DNA of 13,200 nt from BOG-933 sp037132135 (GCA_037132135.1 JBAXPR010000100.1:1-13200), one strand, 5' to 3'; positions 1 to 7,541 are shown, counted from the stretch's first letter. Notes: a model not told the origin generated them from the letters alone. Numbers and translations are program-made.

Positions 1-2076
1 GCCTCGCCCTTCCAGGTGCTGGCGGTGACCTTCACCAACAAGGCCGCCCACGAGATGCGCGAGCGGGTGGCGGCGCTGATGGGCAGCGGCGTCGAGGGCT
101 GGTGGCTCGGCACCTTTCACGCCCTGGCCGCGCGCATGCTGCGCCAGCATGCCGAACTGGTCGGCCTCACGGCCAATTTCACCATTCTCGATGCCGACGA
201 TCAGCAGCGGCTGATCAGGCAACTGCTCGAAGCCGCCGGCATCGACACCAAGAAATGGCCGCCGCGGCAGGTGCTCGGCCTCATCGAGCGCTGGAAGGAC
301 CGGGGCGTCACCCCCGACCGGGTGAAGGGCGGCGAGGCGGCCGAGGCGGTGGGCGGCCGGGCGCTGGCGCTCTATACCGCCTATCAGGAGCGGCTGAAGA
401 CCGTCAACGCCTGCGATTTCGGCGATCTTTTGCTGCACACCCTGACCATCTTCCAGAATCACGCCGACGTGCTGGCCGGGTATCACCGGCGCTTCCGCTA
501 TATTCTGGTCGATGAGTATCAGGATACCAACGTCGCCCAGTATCTCTGGCTGCGACTGCTGGCCCAGGGCCACCGCAATCTCTGCTGCGTCGGCGACGAG
601 GACCAGTCGATCTATGGCTGGCGCGGCGCCGAGATCGGCAACATCCTGCGCTTCGAGACCGATTTTCCCGGCGCCAGCGTGATCCGGCTCGAAGAGAATT
701 ACCGCTCGACCGGCCATATCCTGGCTGCTGCCGCCGCCCTGATCGCCCACAACCGCTCCCGCCTCGGCAAGACCCTCTGGACCGCCGCCGGCGACGGCGA
801 AAAGGTGCGGGTGGTCTCGCTCTGGGACAGCATCGAGGAAGCGCGCTGGGTCGGCGACGAGATCGAGAGCACCCGGCACCAGGGCACGCCGCTGGGCCAG
901 ATCGCGGTGCTGGTGCGCACCGGCGCCCAGACCCGGGAGTTCGAGGAGCGCTTCATGACCCTCGGCCTGCCCTATCGGGTGGTCGGCGGCCCACGCTTTT
1001 ATGAACGCCAGGAAATCCGCGACGCCCTGGCCTATTTCCGGGTGATCAACCAACCCGCCGACGATCTGGCCTTCGAGCGCATCATCAACCTGCCCAAGCG
1101 CGGTATCGGACCGGCGGCGCTGCAGGCGATCAATCAGGTCGCCCGCGCCCGGAACGTGCCCCTGACCGAGGCAGCCTGGCTGCTGACCGGCACCGACGAG
1201 CTGAAGGCCAAGCCGCGCCAGACCCTCCGCGCCCTGCTCCAGGATTTCCAGCGCTGGCGCGAGCAAGGCGCGCGGCTCTCCCACACCGACCTCGCGCGGA
1301 TGGTGCTCGACGAGTCGGGCTATACCCGGATGTGGCAGGACGATAAATCCCCCGAGGCGCCGGGCCGGCTGGAAAACCTCAGGGAACTGATCAACGCCAT
1401 GGCCGATTTCGAGGACCTGCAAGGGTTCCTGGAGCATGTCGCCCTGGTGATGGAGGCCAACGAGGGCAGCGGCGAGGACAAGGTCAGCATCATGACCCTC
1501 CACGGCGCCAAGGGGCTCGAGTTCGGCGTCGTGTTCCTGCCCGGCTGGGAGGACGGCCTGTTTCCCAACAACCGCGCCCTCGAACAAAACGGTCAGGCCG
1601 GGCTCGAGGAGGAGCGCCGGCTCGCCTATGTCGGCCTGACCCGCGCCCGGCGCCGCGCAATCGTCTGCTCGGCGCACCGGCGGCGGCTGTATTCCAACTG
1701 GGTCGACACCCTGCCCTCGCGCTTCCTGATGGAGTTGCCGGCCGAGCATGTGGAAACCGACAGCCCCGCGCCGGCCGGACCCGGCTTTTCCAGCGGCGGC
1801 TTCAGCGGCGGCTACGGCTTTCGCGAGAGCGCCGCCGCCACGCCCTTCGCCTACCCCGCCCGGCCGGCGCGCCCGACCGTGATCGAAGGCAGCGCCCGCC
1901 GCCTCGAGGTGACCCGGCGCCCCTGCCCCCATCCGGTCGGCAGCCGGGTCTTTCATCAGAAATTCGGCGCCGGCACGGTCACCGCCGTCGACGGCGACAA
2001 GCTGGAAATCGATTTCGACCATGCCGGCATCAAGATGGTGCTGGAGTCCTTCGTCGGCCGAGCCGACACAAACTGA
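1..2076 (+). CDS. uvrD: UvrD/PcrA-type superfamily 1A DNA helicase, 5' end missing
   Basis: ATP-dependent 3'-5' DNA helicase of the UvrD/PcrA/Rep family, which acts in nucleotide-excision and mismatch repair and removes RecA or stalled complexes from DNA. The frame is open from base 1, so the Walker A segment and roughly the first 50 residues lie upstream of the window. With residues counted from base 1, the visible motifs are motif Ia (AVTFTNKAA, 8-16), Walker B (LVDEYQDTN, 169-177), motif III (GDEDQSIYGWRG, 198-209), motif IV (ENYRST, 232-237), motif V (TLHGAKGLEF, 499-508) and motif VI (YVGLTRAR, 543-550). After a Gly/Ala/Pro-rich linker (about 580-640), the C-terminal Tudor-like module typical of UvrD/PcrA follows (GSRVFHQKFGAGTV, from 647). 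RecB-like nuclease domains are absent. The visible part is GC-rich backbone sequence with no sign of decay. UvrD versus PcrA naming is conventional; family membership is certain. Confidence 0.94.
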   Translation, partial: ASPFQVLAVTFTNKAAHEMRERVAALMGSGVEGWWLGTFHALAARMLRQHAELVGLTANFTILDADDQQRLIRQLLEAAGIDTKKWPPRQVLGLIERWKDRGVTPDRVKGGEAAEAVGGRALALYTAYQERLKTVNACDFGDLLLHTLTIFQNHADVLAGYHRRFRYILVDEYQDTNVAQYLWLRLLAQGHRNLCCVGDEDQSIYGWRGAEIGNILRFETDFPGASVIRLEENYRSTGHILAAAAALIAHNRSRLGKTLWTAAGDGEKVRVVSLWDSIEEARWVGDEIESTRHQGTPLGQIAVLVRTGAQTREFEERFMTLGLPYRVVGGPRFYERQEIRDALAYFRVINQPADDLAFERIINLPKRGIGPAALQAINQVARARNVPLTEAAWLLTGTDELKAKPRQTLRALLQDFQRWREQGARLSHTDLARMVLDESGYTRMWQDDKSPEAPGRLENLRELINAMADFEDLQGFLEHVALVMEANEGSGEDKVSIMTLHGAKGLEFGVVFLPGWEDGLFPNNRALEQNGQAGLEEERRLAYVGLTRARRRAIVCSAHRRRLYSNWVDTLPSRFLMELPAEHVETDSPAPAGPGFSSGGFSGGYGFRESAAATPFAYPARPARPTVIEGSARRLEVTRRPCPHPVGSRVFHQKFGAGTVTAVDGDKLEIDFDHAGIKMVLESFVGRADTN

Positions 2077-2123
2077 CGTCGGCCGAGCCGACCCCACCTG
2101 AGCATCAGCCGGAGGAGAGAGCG

Positions 2124-2906
2124 ATGCGGCGGACCATCCTGACCCTGATCGCCCTGGCGGCGCTGGCATTCGCACCCGGCCTCAGCCCGGCCCGCGCGGC
2201 CGAAACCGTGGGCGTGGTCTTGATGCATGGCAAGGATTCGAAGCCCAGCCACCCCGGCATCGCCGCCCTGGCCCGCCATCTTGCCGGCGAGGGCTTCCTC
2301 GTCGACGAGCCCGACCTGCCCTGGGCCGAGCGGCGCGGCTACGACGTCGATTATGAGCAGGCGATGACCGAGATCGACGCCGCGGTGGCCCGGCTGAGGG
2401 CCCGCGGCGCCAGCGCCATCGTCGTCGCCGGCCACAGCCTGGGCGCCAACGCCGCCATTGGCTATGGGGCCCGGCGCAAGGGGCTTAAGGCGGTGGTGGC
2501 CCTGGCACCCGGTCATGTCGTCGACGCCCCGGCCATGCGCGCCCAGATGGCCGACTCGGTGGCCAGAGCGCGGGCGCTGGTGGCCGCCGGACAGGGCGGC
2601 GAGCGCGAAAGCTTCACCGACCGCAACGGCGGCATCACCTTCCAGCGCCATGTCGTCGCCCGCATCTATCTCAGCTACTTCGATCCCGACGGACCGGCGG
2701 CGATCGGCCTCAACGCCGCCCGCCTGAGCGCGCCCCTGCTGTGGGTGGCCGGTGATCGCGACTCGCTGTCCAAGACCGGCCCCGGCTACGCCTTCGTCAA
2801 GGCGCCGGCCAATCCCCGCAGCCGCTACGCCACCGTCGATGCCGACCACATGGGCACCCCCGCGGCGGCGGGAGACCTTGTGATCGCGTGGCTGAAGGGA
2901 CTCTAG
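2124..2906 (+). CDS. Secreted alpha/beta hydrolase
   Basis: Predicted alpha/beta-hydrolase-fold enzyme of 260 residues; the substrate cannot be told from sequence. The start is set by GGAGGAGAG at 2111-2119, four bases before the ATG. The N-terminus is a typical Sec signal peptide: MRR, a hydrophobic stretch at residues 4-17, then an ARAA cleavage region near 23-26, so the mature enzyme should be periplasmic or secreted. The nucleophile elbow is GHSLGAN with Ser105. The likely acid lies in GDRD (Asp211 or Asp213) and the catalytic His is 242 in DADHMGTP. The oxyanion-hole region is the LMHGKDSKPS segment (33-42). It begins 47 bases after the helicase gene on the same strand and could be co-transcribed with it. 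It may be an esterase or dienelactone-hydrolase-like protein. The fold and triad are clear, the function is not. Confidence 0.87.
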   Translation: MRRTILTLIALAALAFAPGLSPARAAETVGVVLMHGKDSKPSHPGIAALARHLAGEGFLVDEPDLPWAERRGYDVDYEQAMTEIDAAVARLRARGASAIVVAGHSLGANAAIGYGARRKGLKAVVALAPGHVVDAPAMRAQMADSVARARALVAAGQGGERESFTDRNGGITFQRHVVARIYLSYFDPDGPAAIGLNAARLSAPLLWVAGDRDSLSKTGPGYAFVKAPANPRSRYATVDADHMGTPAAAGDLVIAWLKGL

Positions 2907-2946
2907 CCGCCACCCGCACTTCTTGCGGATGGAACCGTGAAGAGTA

Positions 2947-2976
2947 TTGCCCGCCGGTGTTGGCGATGGGTATGCT
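2947..2976 (+). promoter_or_regulatory. Weak sigma70-like promoter candidate before the EAL gene
   Basis: TTGCCC at 2947-2952 (4 of 6 to the -35 consensus) and TATGCT at 2971-2976 (4 of 6 to the -10 consensus) are separated by 18 bases. They would start transcription about 35 bases upstream of the ATG at 3016. The match is modest and this is a candidate only. Confidence 0.25.
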
Positions 2977-3015
2977 CGCCACTTTGGGAGATGATCGGGG
3001 GGAGCGGACCGCGCG

Positions 3016-4704
3016 ATGACCCAGGCAGGATCCGGCGGCGCAACGGCCAGACGATCAACGCTGATGGAGGAGCGTGACCGCTTCATCGGTTTTGCCTTCG
3101 CGGCGGCCCATCTGCTGTTGGAGGTCGACGCCAACGGCATCATTCAGTTTGCCATCGGCGCCCGCTGCCGGTTGGCCGCCACCGACATTTCCGAGCTGGT
3201 CGGCTTCAATTTCTTCGACATCGTCGCGATCGAAGACTGGACCTATGTCCGCGAACTGCTGGAACGGCTGAAGCGCCAGATGCGCATCAACCCGTCGCGG
3301 GTGGTGTTCCGGACCTTCGAGGGCCAGTATTTCTCGGCCCTGCTCGGCGGCTGCTGCCTGCCCTCCTATCCCGGACGCTTCTACCTCTCGGTGCTGCTCT
3401 CGGCCCCGGCGCGCGAGGCCGACCATGGAACCACCAGTTCCGTGATGCTCGACCGCAAGGGCTTCACCGACATTCTCGAAGACCGGCTGGTCGCAGCCAA
3501 GCGCAAAGGGCTCGACCGCAACCTGACTCTGCTGCTGATCGACGGCTTTGCCGACATGTCGGAGGAGACCAGCCCCGAGGCGGCGCGGACGATGATGACC
3601 AACCTCGATGCCTATCTGCGCTCGGTCTCGGCCGACGGCGACAGCGCCGGCCGCCTGGCTGACGACCGGTTCGGCGTCATCCACACCCCCGACATCACCG
3701 AAACCGACATCCAGAGCAACATCACGCGCATTCTGGAAAAAAGCGGCATCGACGATGCCGGCCAGCATATCCGGACCTGGGGCCTGACCCTCGACGACGC
3801 CCGGCTCGACCCGACCGACGCCGCCCGCGCCCTGGTCTACACCGTCCAGACCTTCGCCACCGCCTCGGAGAACGAGTTCTCGATCTCGACCCTCGAGGAC
3901 GGCGCCCGCATGATGCTCGACCGCACCGTCCAGCGCATCACCCTCCTGCGCCAGACCATCGAGAAACGGGCCTTTTACGTCGTCTATCAGCCGATCGTCG
4001 ACATCGCCAGCCGCAAGCTCCACCATCTGGAGGCGCTGACCCGGCTCGAAGGCGCCTCATCGCCCCAGGAATTCATCATGTTCGCCGAGAGCGTGGGCAT
4101 GATCTACGACTTCGACCTGCTGCTGGCCCAGACCGTGCTCGAGACCATGAAGGAGTACGCCCACAGCCCCCATCTGCCCGATGTCGCGATCAACCTCTCG
4201 GCGCGCACCCTGACCAGCCCGGTGTTTTTGGAGCAGTTCCGCCGCATCGTCGGCGCCTTCGGCAGCCTTGGACAAAAGCTGATGATCGAGGTCACCGAAA
4301 CGGTGTCGGTGGGCGACTTCGAGAGCCTCAACAGCACCCTCCAGAAGCTGCGCAAGGCCGGGCACCGGGTCTGCCTCGACGATGTCGGCAGCGGCAGCAC
4401 CTCGTTCCAGTCGCTGCACGGCCTGCAGGTCGATGTCGCCAAGATCGACGGCCAGTTCGTGCGCGGCGCCCTCAAGCGCCCGCGCGACATGACCATGCTG
4501 CGCTCGATCGCCGAGACGTGCAAACCGCTCGACCTCGAGATCGTCGGCGAGCAGATCGAGGATGCCGAACAGGCGGATCTCCTCAGCAGCCTCGGCGTCA
4601 CCTTCGGCCAGGGCTATCTCTATGGCCGCCCCTCCCGCGATTTCGCCTTTTTCGCCAGGGCCGCCCGGGCATCCGAATCGGCGAAACGACGGTCGCCCCG
4701 CTAA
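3016..4704 (+). CDS. PAS-like / degenerate GGDEF / EAL protein, probable cyclic di-GMP phosphodiesterase
   Basis: A 562-residue cytoplasmic signalling protein without obvious membrane segments. Residues about 17-130 look like a PAS-type sensor domain. Residues about 145-290 form a GGDEF-like domain whose signature is degenerate (LADDRF at 214-219 in place of the GGDEF loop), so diguanylate cyclase activity is not expected. Residues about 310-552 form an EAL domain that keeps the catalytic and metal-binding positions: Glu339 (EALTRL), Asn393 (INLSA), Glu425 (IEVTE), Asp455-Asp456 (LDDVGSG), Lys476 (AKIDGQFV), Glu512 (VGEQIE) and Gln532 (GQGYLYGRP). From family knowledge it should hydrolyse cyclic di-GMP to pGpG, with the GGDEF-like part perhaps binding a nucleotide as a regulator. 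GGGGGGAG at 2997-3004 supports the ATG at 3016; an in-frame ATG at 3064 is the alternative. A bacteriohemerythrin follows downstream on the same strand. Confidence 0.9.
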   Translation: MTQAGSGGATARRSTLMEERDRFIGFAFAAAHLLLEVDANGIIQFAIGARCRLAATDISELVGFNFFDIVAIEDWTYVRELLERLKRQMRINPSRVVFRTFEGQYFSALLGGCCLPSYPGRFYLSVLLSAPAREADHGTTSSVMLDRKGFTDILEDRLVAAKRKGLDRNLTLLLIDGFADMSEETSPEAARTMMTNLDAYLRSVSADGDSAGRLADDRFGVIHTPDITETDIQSNITRILEKSGIDDAGQHIRTWGLTLDDARLDPTDAARALVYTVQTFATASENEFSISTLEDGARMMLDRTVQRITLLRQTIEKRAFYVVYQPIVDIASRKLHHLEALTRLEGASSPQEFIMFAESVGMIYDFDLLLAQTVLETMKEYAHSPHLPDVAINLSARTLTSPVFLEQFRRIVGAFGSLGQKLMIEVTETVSVGDFESLNSTLQKLRKAGHRVCLDDVGSGSTSFQSLHGLQVDVAKIDGQFVRGALKRPRDMTMLRSIAETCKPLDLEIVGEQIEDAEQADLLSSLGVTFGQGYLYGRPSRDFAFFARAARASESAKRRSPR

Positions 4705-4708
4705 AATC

Positions 4709-4736
4709 TTGCCAAGGCCGGCGAATCGCCTATTAT
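4709..4736 (+). promoter_or_regulatory. Sigma70-like promoter for the bacteriohemerythrin gene
   Basis: TTGCCA at 4709-4714 (5 of 6 to TTGACA) and TATTAT at 4731-4736 (5 of 6 to TATAAT) have a 16-base spacer. They lie immediately after the EAL stop codon. Transcription would begin near 4743, leaving a leader of about 115 bases before the GTG start at 4858. This suggests the hemerythrin gene can be expressed separately from the EAL gene. Confidence 0.42.
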
Positions 4737-4842
4737 CGTGGAGCGGTCGTGTTGGTCTGTTCCGGTATGGTGGGACGGATTTGCGACAAAGCAACAAAAC
4801 AAGGCTGGCGGTGCACCTCCGGGCGCTCACGACCGGGCCAAC

Positions 4843-4850
4843 AAGGGGAG
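4843..4850 (+). promoter_or_regulatory. Shine-Dalgarno site fixing the GTG start of the hemerythrin gene
   Basis: AAGGGGAG ends seven bases before the GTG at 4858. The frame stays open upstream to 4738, but no comparable site precedes the earlier start codons, and the upstream residues do not resemble hemerythrin. This decides the start. Confidence 0.6.
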
Positions 4851-4857
4851 AAGCCAC

Positions 4858-5328
4858 GTGGCGGTCAGCGCAGAAAATGACCTGAGAAAGGTCGAATGGC
4901 GATCAAATCTGAGCGTCGGGGTGCCGTCGATCGATGATGAACACCGGCTCCTGATCGGAGTCCTCAATCAACTGATTGAGGCGCGGGATACACCGACCGA
5001 ATATACCATCGCAGATCGGGTCCTGAGAGATCTCTTTGCGTATTCAGATTATCATTTTGAGCATGAGGAAGAGTTGATGGCGACTTATGACTATCCTGAA
5101 ATGGACAGTCACCTCGCCCAGCATACCCATTTTATTGGCCAGCTGCGTCGGCTCGACCTCGGACTTTCCACCGGCAACGCCAAGGTCGATGACCTCGCCC
5201 GCTTCGTCATGACCTGGTTCGTCGCCCACATCATGGTCGCCGACATGCAACTCGGCAGCTTCCTCAGCGAGCGGCTGTGCCCGGAGCGCTCGCCGTTCGA
5301 GTTCGAGGATTACCGGCTGGCGATCTGA
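4858..5328 (+). CDS. Bacteriohemerythrin (single-domain diiron oxygen-binding protein)
   Basis: A 156-residue soluble protein of the bacteriohemerythrin family, which reversibly binds dioxygen at a non-haem diiron centre. All seven canonical ligands are visible: His29 (IDDEH), His66 and Glu70 (HFEHE), His85 and His89 (HLAQH), His124 and Asp129 (HIMVAD). The N-terminal segment (VEWRSNLSVGVPSID) is the usual lead-in. The length matches stand-alone bacteriohemerythrins plus a C-terminal tail of about 20 residues that includes one Cys. The protein starts with GTG. In bacteria these proteins serve oxygen storage, delivery or sensing, often in microaerobic or motile organisms. Its position just after a cyclic di-GMP phosphodiesterase is compatible with an oxygen-linked motility or biofilm response, but that link is inference. 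A strong hairpin follows the stop codon. Confidence 0.93.
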   Translation: MAVSAENDLRKVEWRSNLSVGVPSIDDEHRLLIGVLNQLIEARDTPTEYTIADRVLRDLFAYSDYHFEHEEELMATYDYPEMDSHLAQHTHFIGQLRRLDLGLSTGNAKVDDLARFVMTWFVAHIMVADMQLGSFLSERLCPERSPFEFEDYRLAI

Positions 5329-5342
5329 CTCCCGAGTCGGTC

Positions 5343-5382
5343 CCGGCCGCGGGCGGGGCCTTCGCCCCGCGCCCGCGGCCGG
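5343..5382 (+). terminator. GC-rich stem-loop after the hemerythrin gene
   Basis: The left arm at 5343-5359 pairs with the right arm at 5364-5382 around a CTTC loop. The outer part (CCGGCCGCGGGC with GCCCGCGGCCGG) pairs perfectly over 12 bp, then a two-base bulge (GC, on the right arm), then a GGGGC/GCCCC inner stem. It begins 15 bases after the stop codon. There is no T tract behind it, so it may terminate transcription weakly or protect the mRNA 3' end. Confidence 0.5.
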
Positions 5383-5484
5383 CCGGCGAAACCATCCGAA
5401 GCCACGCATTCAAGGCTACCCAAAGCAAAAACACTATGCTACAAGCTGCCTCGCCCGGCGCACCGGCCACCGGCTGGCGACGGA

Positions 5485-5558
5485 TGGGGGATCGTCTAGT
5501 GGTAGGACAGCGGACTCTGACTCCGCCAGCCTAGGTTCGAATCCTAGTCCCCCAACCA
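5485..5558 (+). tRNA. tRNA-Gln, anticodon CTG
   Basis: A complete 74-base tRNA with an encoded CCA tail. The acceptor stem is TGGGGGA (5485-5491) with TCCCCCA (5548-5554), and the discriminator is A5555. The anticodon stem GCGGA/TCCGC encloses the loop CTCTGAC, giving anticodon CTG, which reads the CAG codon. The T arm is CTAGG (5531-5535) with CCTAG (5543-5547) around TTCGAAT. The sequence aligns well with enterobacterial tRNA-Gln from memory. It sits at the point where GC-rich backbone gives way to the island, and the adjacent integrase gene ends 67 bases downstream facing it, so it is the probable integration target. Because its 3' end is intact, integration has preserved a functional gene. 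Confidence 0.95.
5531..5558 (+). other. Probable attL core within the tRNA 3' end
   Basis: Tyrosine recombinases next to a tRNA normally cross over within the T arm or acceptor 3' half, so the attachment core is expected here, perhaps extending a few bases past the CCA. The same sequence does not recur elsewhere in the window, so attR must lie beyond 13200. The exact core cannot be defined without the other end. Confidence 0.4.
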
Positions 5559-5583
5559 ATCTTTTCAATGGGTTATGAGACCC

Positions 5584-5598
5584 CCGCCAAGCGGTTTT
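5584..5598 (+). terminator. Short hairpin with T run after the tRNA
   Basis: CCGC (5584-5587), loop CAA, GCGG (5591-5594) and TTTT (5595-5598) form a small rho-independent-like element 26 bases past the tRNA end. The stem is only 4 bp. It could end the tRNA transcript. Confidence 0.3.
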
Positions 5599-5624
5599 GC
5601 AGTTTTCACAGAAAGTTTTGCACT

Positions 5625-6701
5625 CTACTTGCGGCTGCGGTTTCTGGAATGTTCCTCTAATGCGGTGATTCCCGCTGTTGCTCGGCGTTTGGTGTCAGCA
5701 CCCTTGGTGTAAAGAGCCGCCATTGATTCCGCTTTATGGCCAGTAATTGCCATGATCGTCCGAGTGTCGCAACCTGCATCAGCGAGTGCAACAGCAACAG
5801 TGTGGCGCAAGCCATGAAATGTCAACCCTTCACCAATCTTCCCCTCAGCTTCGAGTCTCCGTATTAGCTTAAAAAAACTCCCCGCGAGTCCATTCTTCGT
5901 CCATGGCCGGTCGTAGCTATTGGTACAGATTATTGTGCTAACCCTCGCAGCAGCATCCAACTCAGATTTGAGCGAGCTGTGAACCGGAATCCACAGTTCC
6001 TCCCCCGTCTTGCCCTGTCTTAAGGTGATTGCACGACCGTCATAAGCCGACCAAGGAAGGCCGATCACATCGCCCTCACGCAGACCGGTGTAGGCAGCGA
6101 TGGCGACTGCCAACCTCACACCCGATGAGGCCGCTAGTAGCACCACTTCAAACTCCTCCTGCCTCCAAGGGCGATTGGCTTGAGGTCTGCCCTTGGGGGG
6201 CTTGATCTTCGGAACGTCCGCAGCCGGATTCTCCTTCACCAGTCCCCGAGGCTTTCCCCAATTAAAAATGAGTGAAAGGATGGTGATTACATAATTAGCG
6301 AAGCGAATCTTATGCTTTCGGAAGGCCAAATCCCTCAATTGCATAACAAATGGAGAATCGATAGCATTAATTGGTGTCGCCTCTCCGCCTGATAACCAAT
6401 CGAATACTCTATAGTAATCGGATTTCGTGCGAGGGGCTAATCCCTCAAACTCAGGACTAGCAAGGTAGGATGCAATAAGCCCACCAAGTGTGCCAGCTCG
6501 AACTTCTGCTTTCCGCTCAAGGCGTTTGTTGAGCCGATCCAGTTCGGACACGAACTCTAGTGTTCCTGGCTCGGCCTTGAGCCGAGTCCCTGTTGGGCGG
6601 TGATAGTAGTAGGTTCGACCTTTCGCTCGGACCTTGTTTACGTGCTTGAGTCGGAGCATCACCATCGTCGAACAGTCCGAGCCAGGGGTTGGTCCCACCA
6701 T
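5625..6701 (-). CDS. Tyrosine recombinase / integrase of a tRNA-targeted genomic island
   Basis: Site-specific recombinase (phage integrase family) predicted to integrate and excise the island at the tRNA-Gln gene. From the chosen start the protein is 358 residues. All catalytic residues are present: Arg208 (TGLREGD), Lys231 (GKTGEE), His296 and Arg299 (FHGLRH), His322 (ITGHK) and the nucleophile Tyr331 (AALYTKGAD). The N-terminal part (MVMLRLKHVNKV then GRTYYYHRPTGTRL) resembles the arm-type DNA-binding region of alphaproteobacterial island integrases, followed by a SAM-like core-binding domain at about residues 70-160. The frame stays open to an ATG at 6740. I chose the ATG at 6701 because AGGGAG lies seven bases before it; ATGs at 6665 and 6659 are possible. 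It overlaps the upstream helix-turn-helix gene by 185 bases in another frame, which suggests coupled translation. Confidence 0.93.
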   Translation of the reverse strand: MVGPTPGSDCSTMVMLRLKHVNKVRAKGRTYYYHRPTGTRLKAEPGTLEFVSELDRLNKRLERKAEVRAGTLGGLIASYLASPEFEGLAPRTKSDYYRVFDWLSGGEATPINAIDSPFVMQLRDLAFRKHKIRFANYVITILSLIFNWGKPRGLVKENPAADVPKIKPPKGRPQANRPWRQEEFEVVLLAASSGVRLAVAIAAYTGLREGDVIGLPWSAYDGRAITLRQGKTGEELWIPVHSSLKSELDAAARVSTIICTNSYDRPWTKNGLAGSFFKLIRRLEAEGKIGEGLTFHGLRHTVAVALADAGCDTRTIMAITGHKAESMAALYTKGADTKRRATAGITALEEHSRNRSRK

Positions 6702-6897
6702 CATTTCTCTCCCTACCGAGTGTGTCAACGAACGTATCAAGGTCTTCCTTGGCCCATAAACGCCGCGCTCCGATTTTGCGCTCAGTCACCTTGAGAGCCA
6801 GAAAGGTCGTCTCAGATAGGCCCAGGTAGGCCGCTGCCAACGATACTGATAGTAGGCGCGGCCATGATGGCAGGTCTCGTGAAGCAATCTTCTTCAT
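6517..6897 (-). CDS. Helix-turn-helix / excisionase-like DNA-binding protein
   Basis: A small protein of 126 residues. Residues about 12-65 match the AlpA/excisionase-style winged-helix layout: an LLSVSLAAAYLGLSETTFLAL helix pair followed by GARRLWAKEDLDTFVDTL, where a basic turn leads into the wing and last helix. Such genes usually precede the integrase in alphaproteobacterial islands and act as recombination directionality factors or regulators. The C-terminal half is Ser/Arg/Gln-rich, looks unstructured and coincides with the integrase 5' region. GGGAG at 6907-6911 supports the ATG at 6897 (spacing 9); an ATG at 6903 is alternative. The family call is good for the N-terminal half. Whether the tail after about residue 80 is functionally constrained is unclear. 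Confidence 0.75.
   Translation of the reverse strand: MKKIASRDLPSWPRLLSVSLAAAYLGLSETTFLALKVTERKIGARRLWAKEDLDTFVDTLGRERNDGGTNPWLGLFDDGDAPTQARKQGPSERSNLLLSPPNRDSAQGRARNTRVRVRTGSAQQTP
6709..6714 (-). promoter_or_regulatory. Shine-Dalgarno site for the integrase start
   Basis: AGGGAG on the - strand lies four bases before the ATG at 6704 and seven before the ATG at 6701. It lies inside the coding sequence of the overlapping helix-turn-helix gene, so integrase translation starts within that gene. Confidence 0.5.
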
Positions 6898-6903
6898 GAT
6901 CAT

Positions 6904-7362
6904 ACGCTCCCACTTCAGTCCGCTAAAATAAAGCCAAGGAATATGCGCTCGACTGATTTATTTTTAATATTCATGGAGATTATCTGCCCCAGAACGCTTA
7001 GAGTGATCGTCATGTTTGTTGCCACAACATTGTGACGTGATGGAGGTAACACAATTCTCTTGGCTGATGTCGCATACATTTCGTCCGCCACCGTTCGAGA
7101 GCTGCCGCCGCAAATGCTATAAACTTTTTTAAAAAATTAAATTCCGCTTGGAATAATTATTAACTACTGCTAATCATACCAACCATCGACGAGAACCTCA
7201 AGCACTTTCACTTGCTATAGTTAAATAAGCCGCACGAAACGCAACAATAACTATATAGACTATACTTTTGAAAATCTATTTTATAATTCCTATATATAGC
7301 ACGATTGCTGCCACCACATAACAAAATGTAGTTCACCGCCAGCGGCTTCGACACCAGCCTTC
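6904..7362. other. AT-rich gap upstream of the integrase operon, no gene seen
   Basis: No credible coding frame on either strand. The sequence becomes strongly AT-rich from about 7110 to 7300, with a perfect TTTTTTAAAAAA palindrome at 7125-7136. An inverted repeat CACAA-CA-TTGTG at 7023-7034 could be an operator. The promoter of the integrase/HTH transcript on the - strand should lie just right of 6911, but no convincing -35/-10 pair is visible. Such AT-rich DNA is a typical target of xenogeneic silencers; that is inference. Confidence 0.5.
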
Positions 7363-7448
7363 TCAGTCTGGCAATTGCGCCACGAACCGACCGCGATGGA
7401 GCGACGCCTTGTTTTCAGGTATATGTGGCCGACGAAACCCAGGCGTGA

Positions 7449-7538
7449 CGCGGAAGCCTCCAATCCAGGTCACTGCTGAACGCTTCCGAGGATCAGGTGG
7501 GCGCGCTGCTGGCAAGCGGCACTGTTCGGGAGGTGTGA
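7449..7538 (+). pseudogene. Possible 3' remnant of a HigB/RelE-type toxin gene
   Basis: The frame ending in the TGA at 7536-7538 reads NASEDQVGALLASGTVREV. This resembles, from memory, the C-terminal helix of HigB/RelE-like toxins that sit directly upstream of HigA-like antitoxins. It ends three bases before the antitoxin-like fragment at 7542, the usual toxin-antitoxin spacing. The frame is closed by a stop at 7446 and nothing upstream looks like the toxin core, so only a tail survives. Support is mainly positional. Confidence 0.3.
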
Positions 7539-7541
7539 ACG

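Noticed and set aside
2914..2928. CCGCA-CTTCT-TGCGG hairpin after the hydrolase gene as a terminator.
   Set aside because: Only a 5-bp stem without a T run; too weak to call.
1956..3143. Long open reading frame on the - strand opposite the hydrolase gene.
   Set aside because: It is an antisense shadow of GC-rich coding sequence, with low-complexity Gly/Ala/Arg composition, no motif and no ribosome binding site.
3055..4026. Long - strand open frame opposite the EAL gene.
   Set aside because: Antisense shadow; the + strand frame has a clear EAL domain with catalytic residues.
5435..5440. TATGCT as the -10 box of the tRNA-Gln promoter.
   Set aside because: No -35 sequence at a reasonable distance; the true promoter cannot be chosen by eye.
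7259..7287. TATAAT at 7282-7287 as a promoter for rightward cargo transcription.
   Set aside because: No acceptable -35 at 16-18 bases, and such hexamers are expected by chance in this AT-rich stretch.
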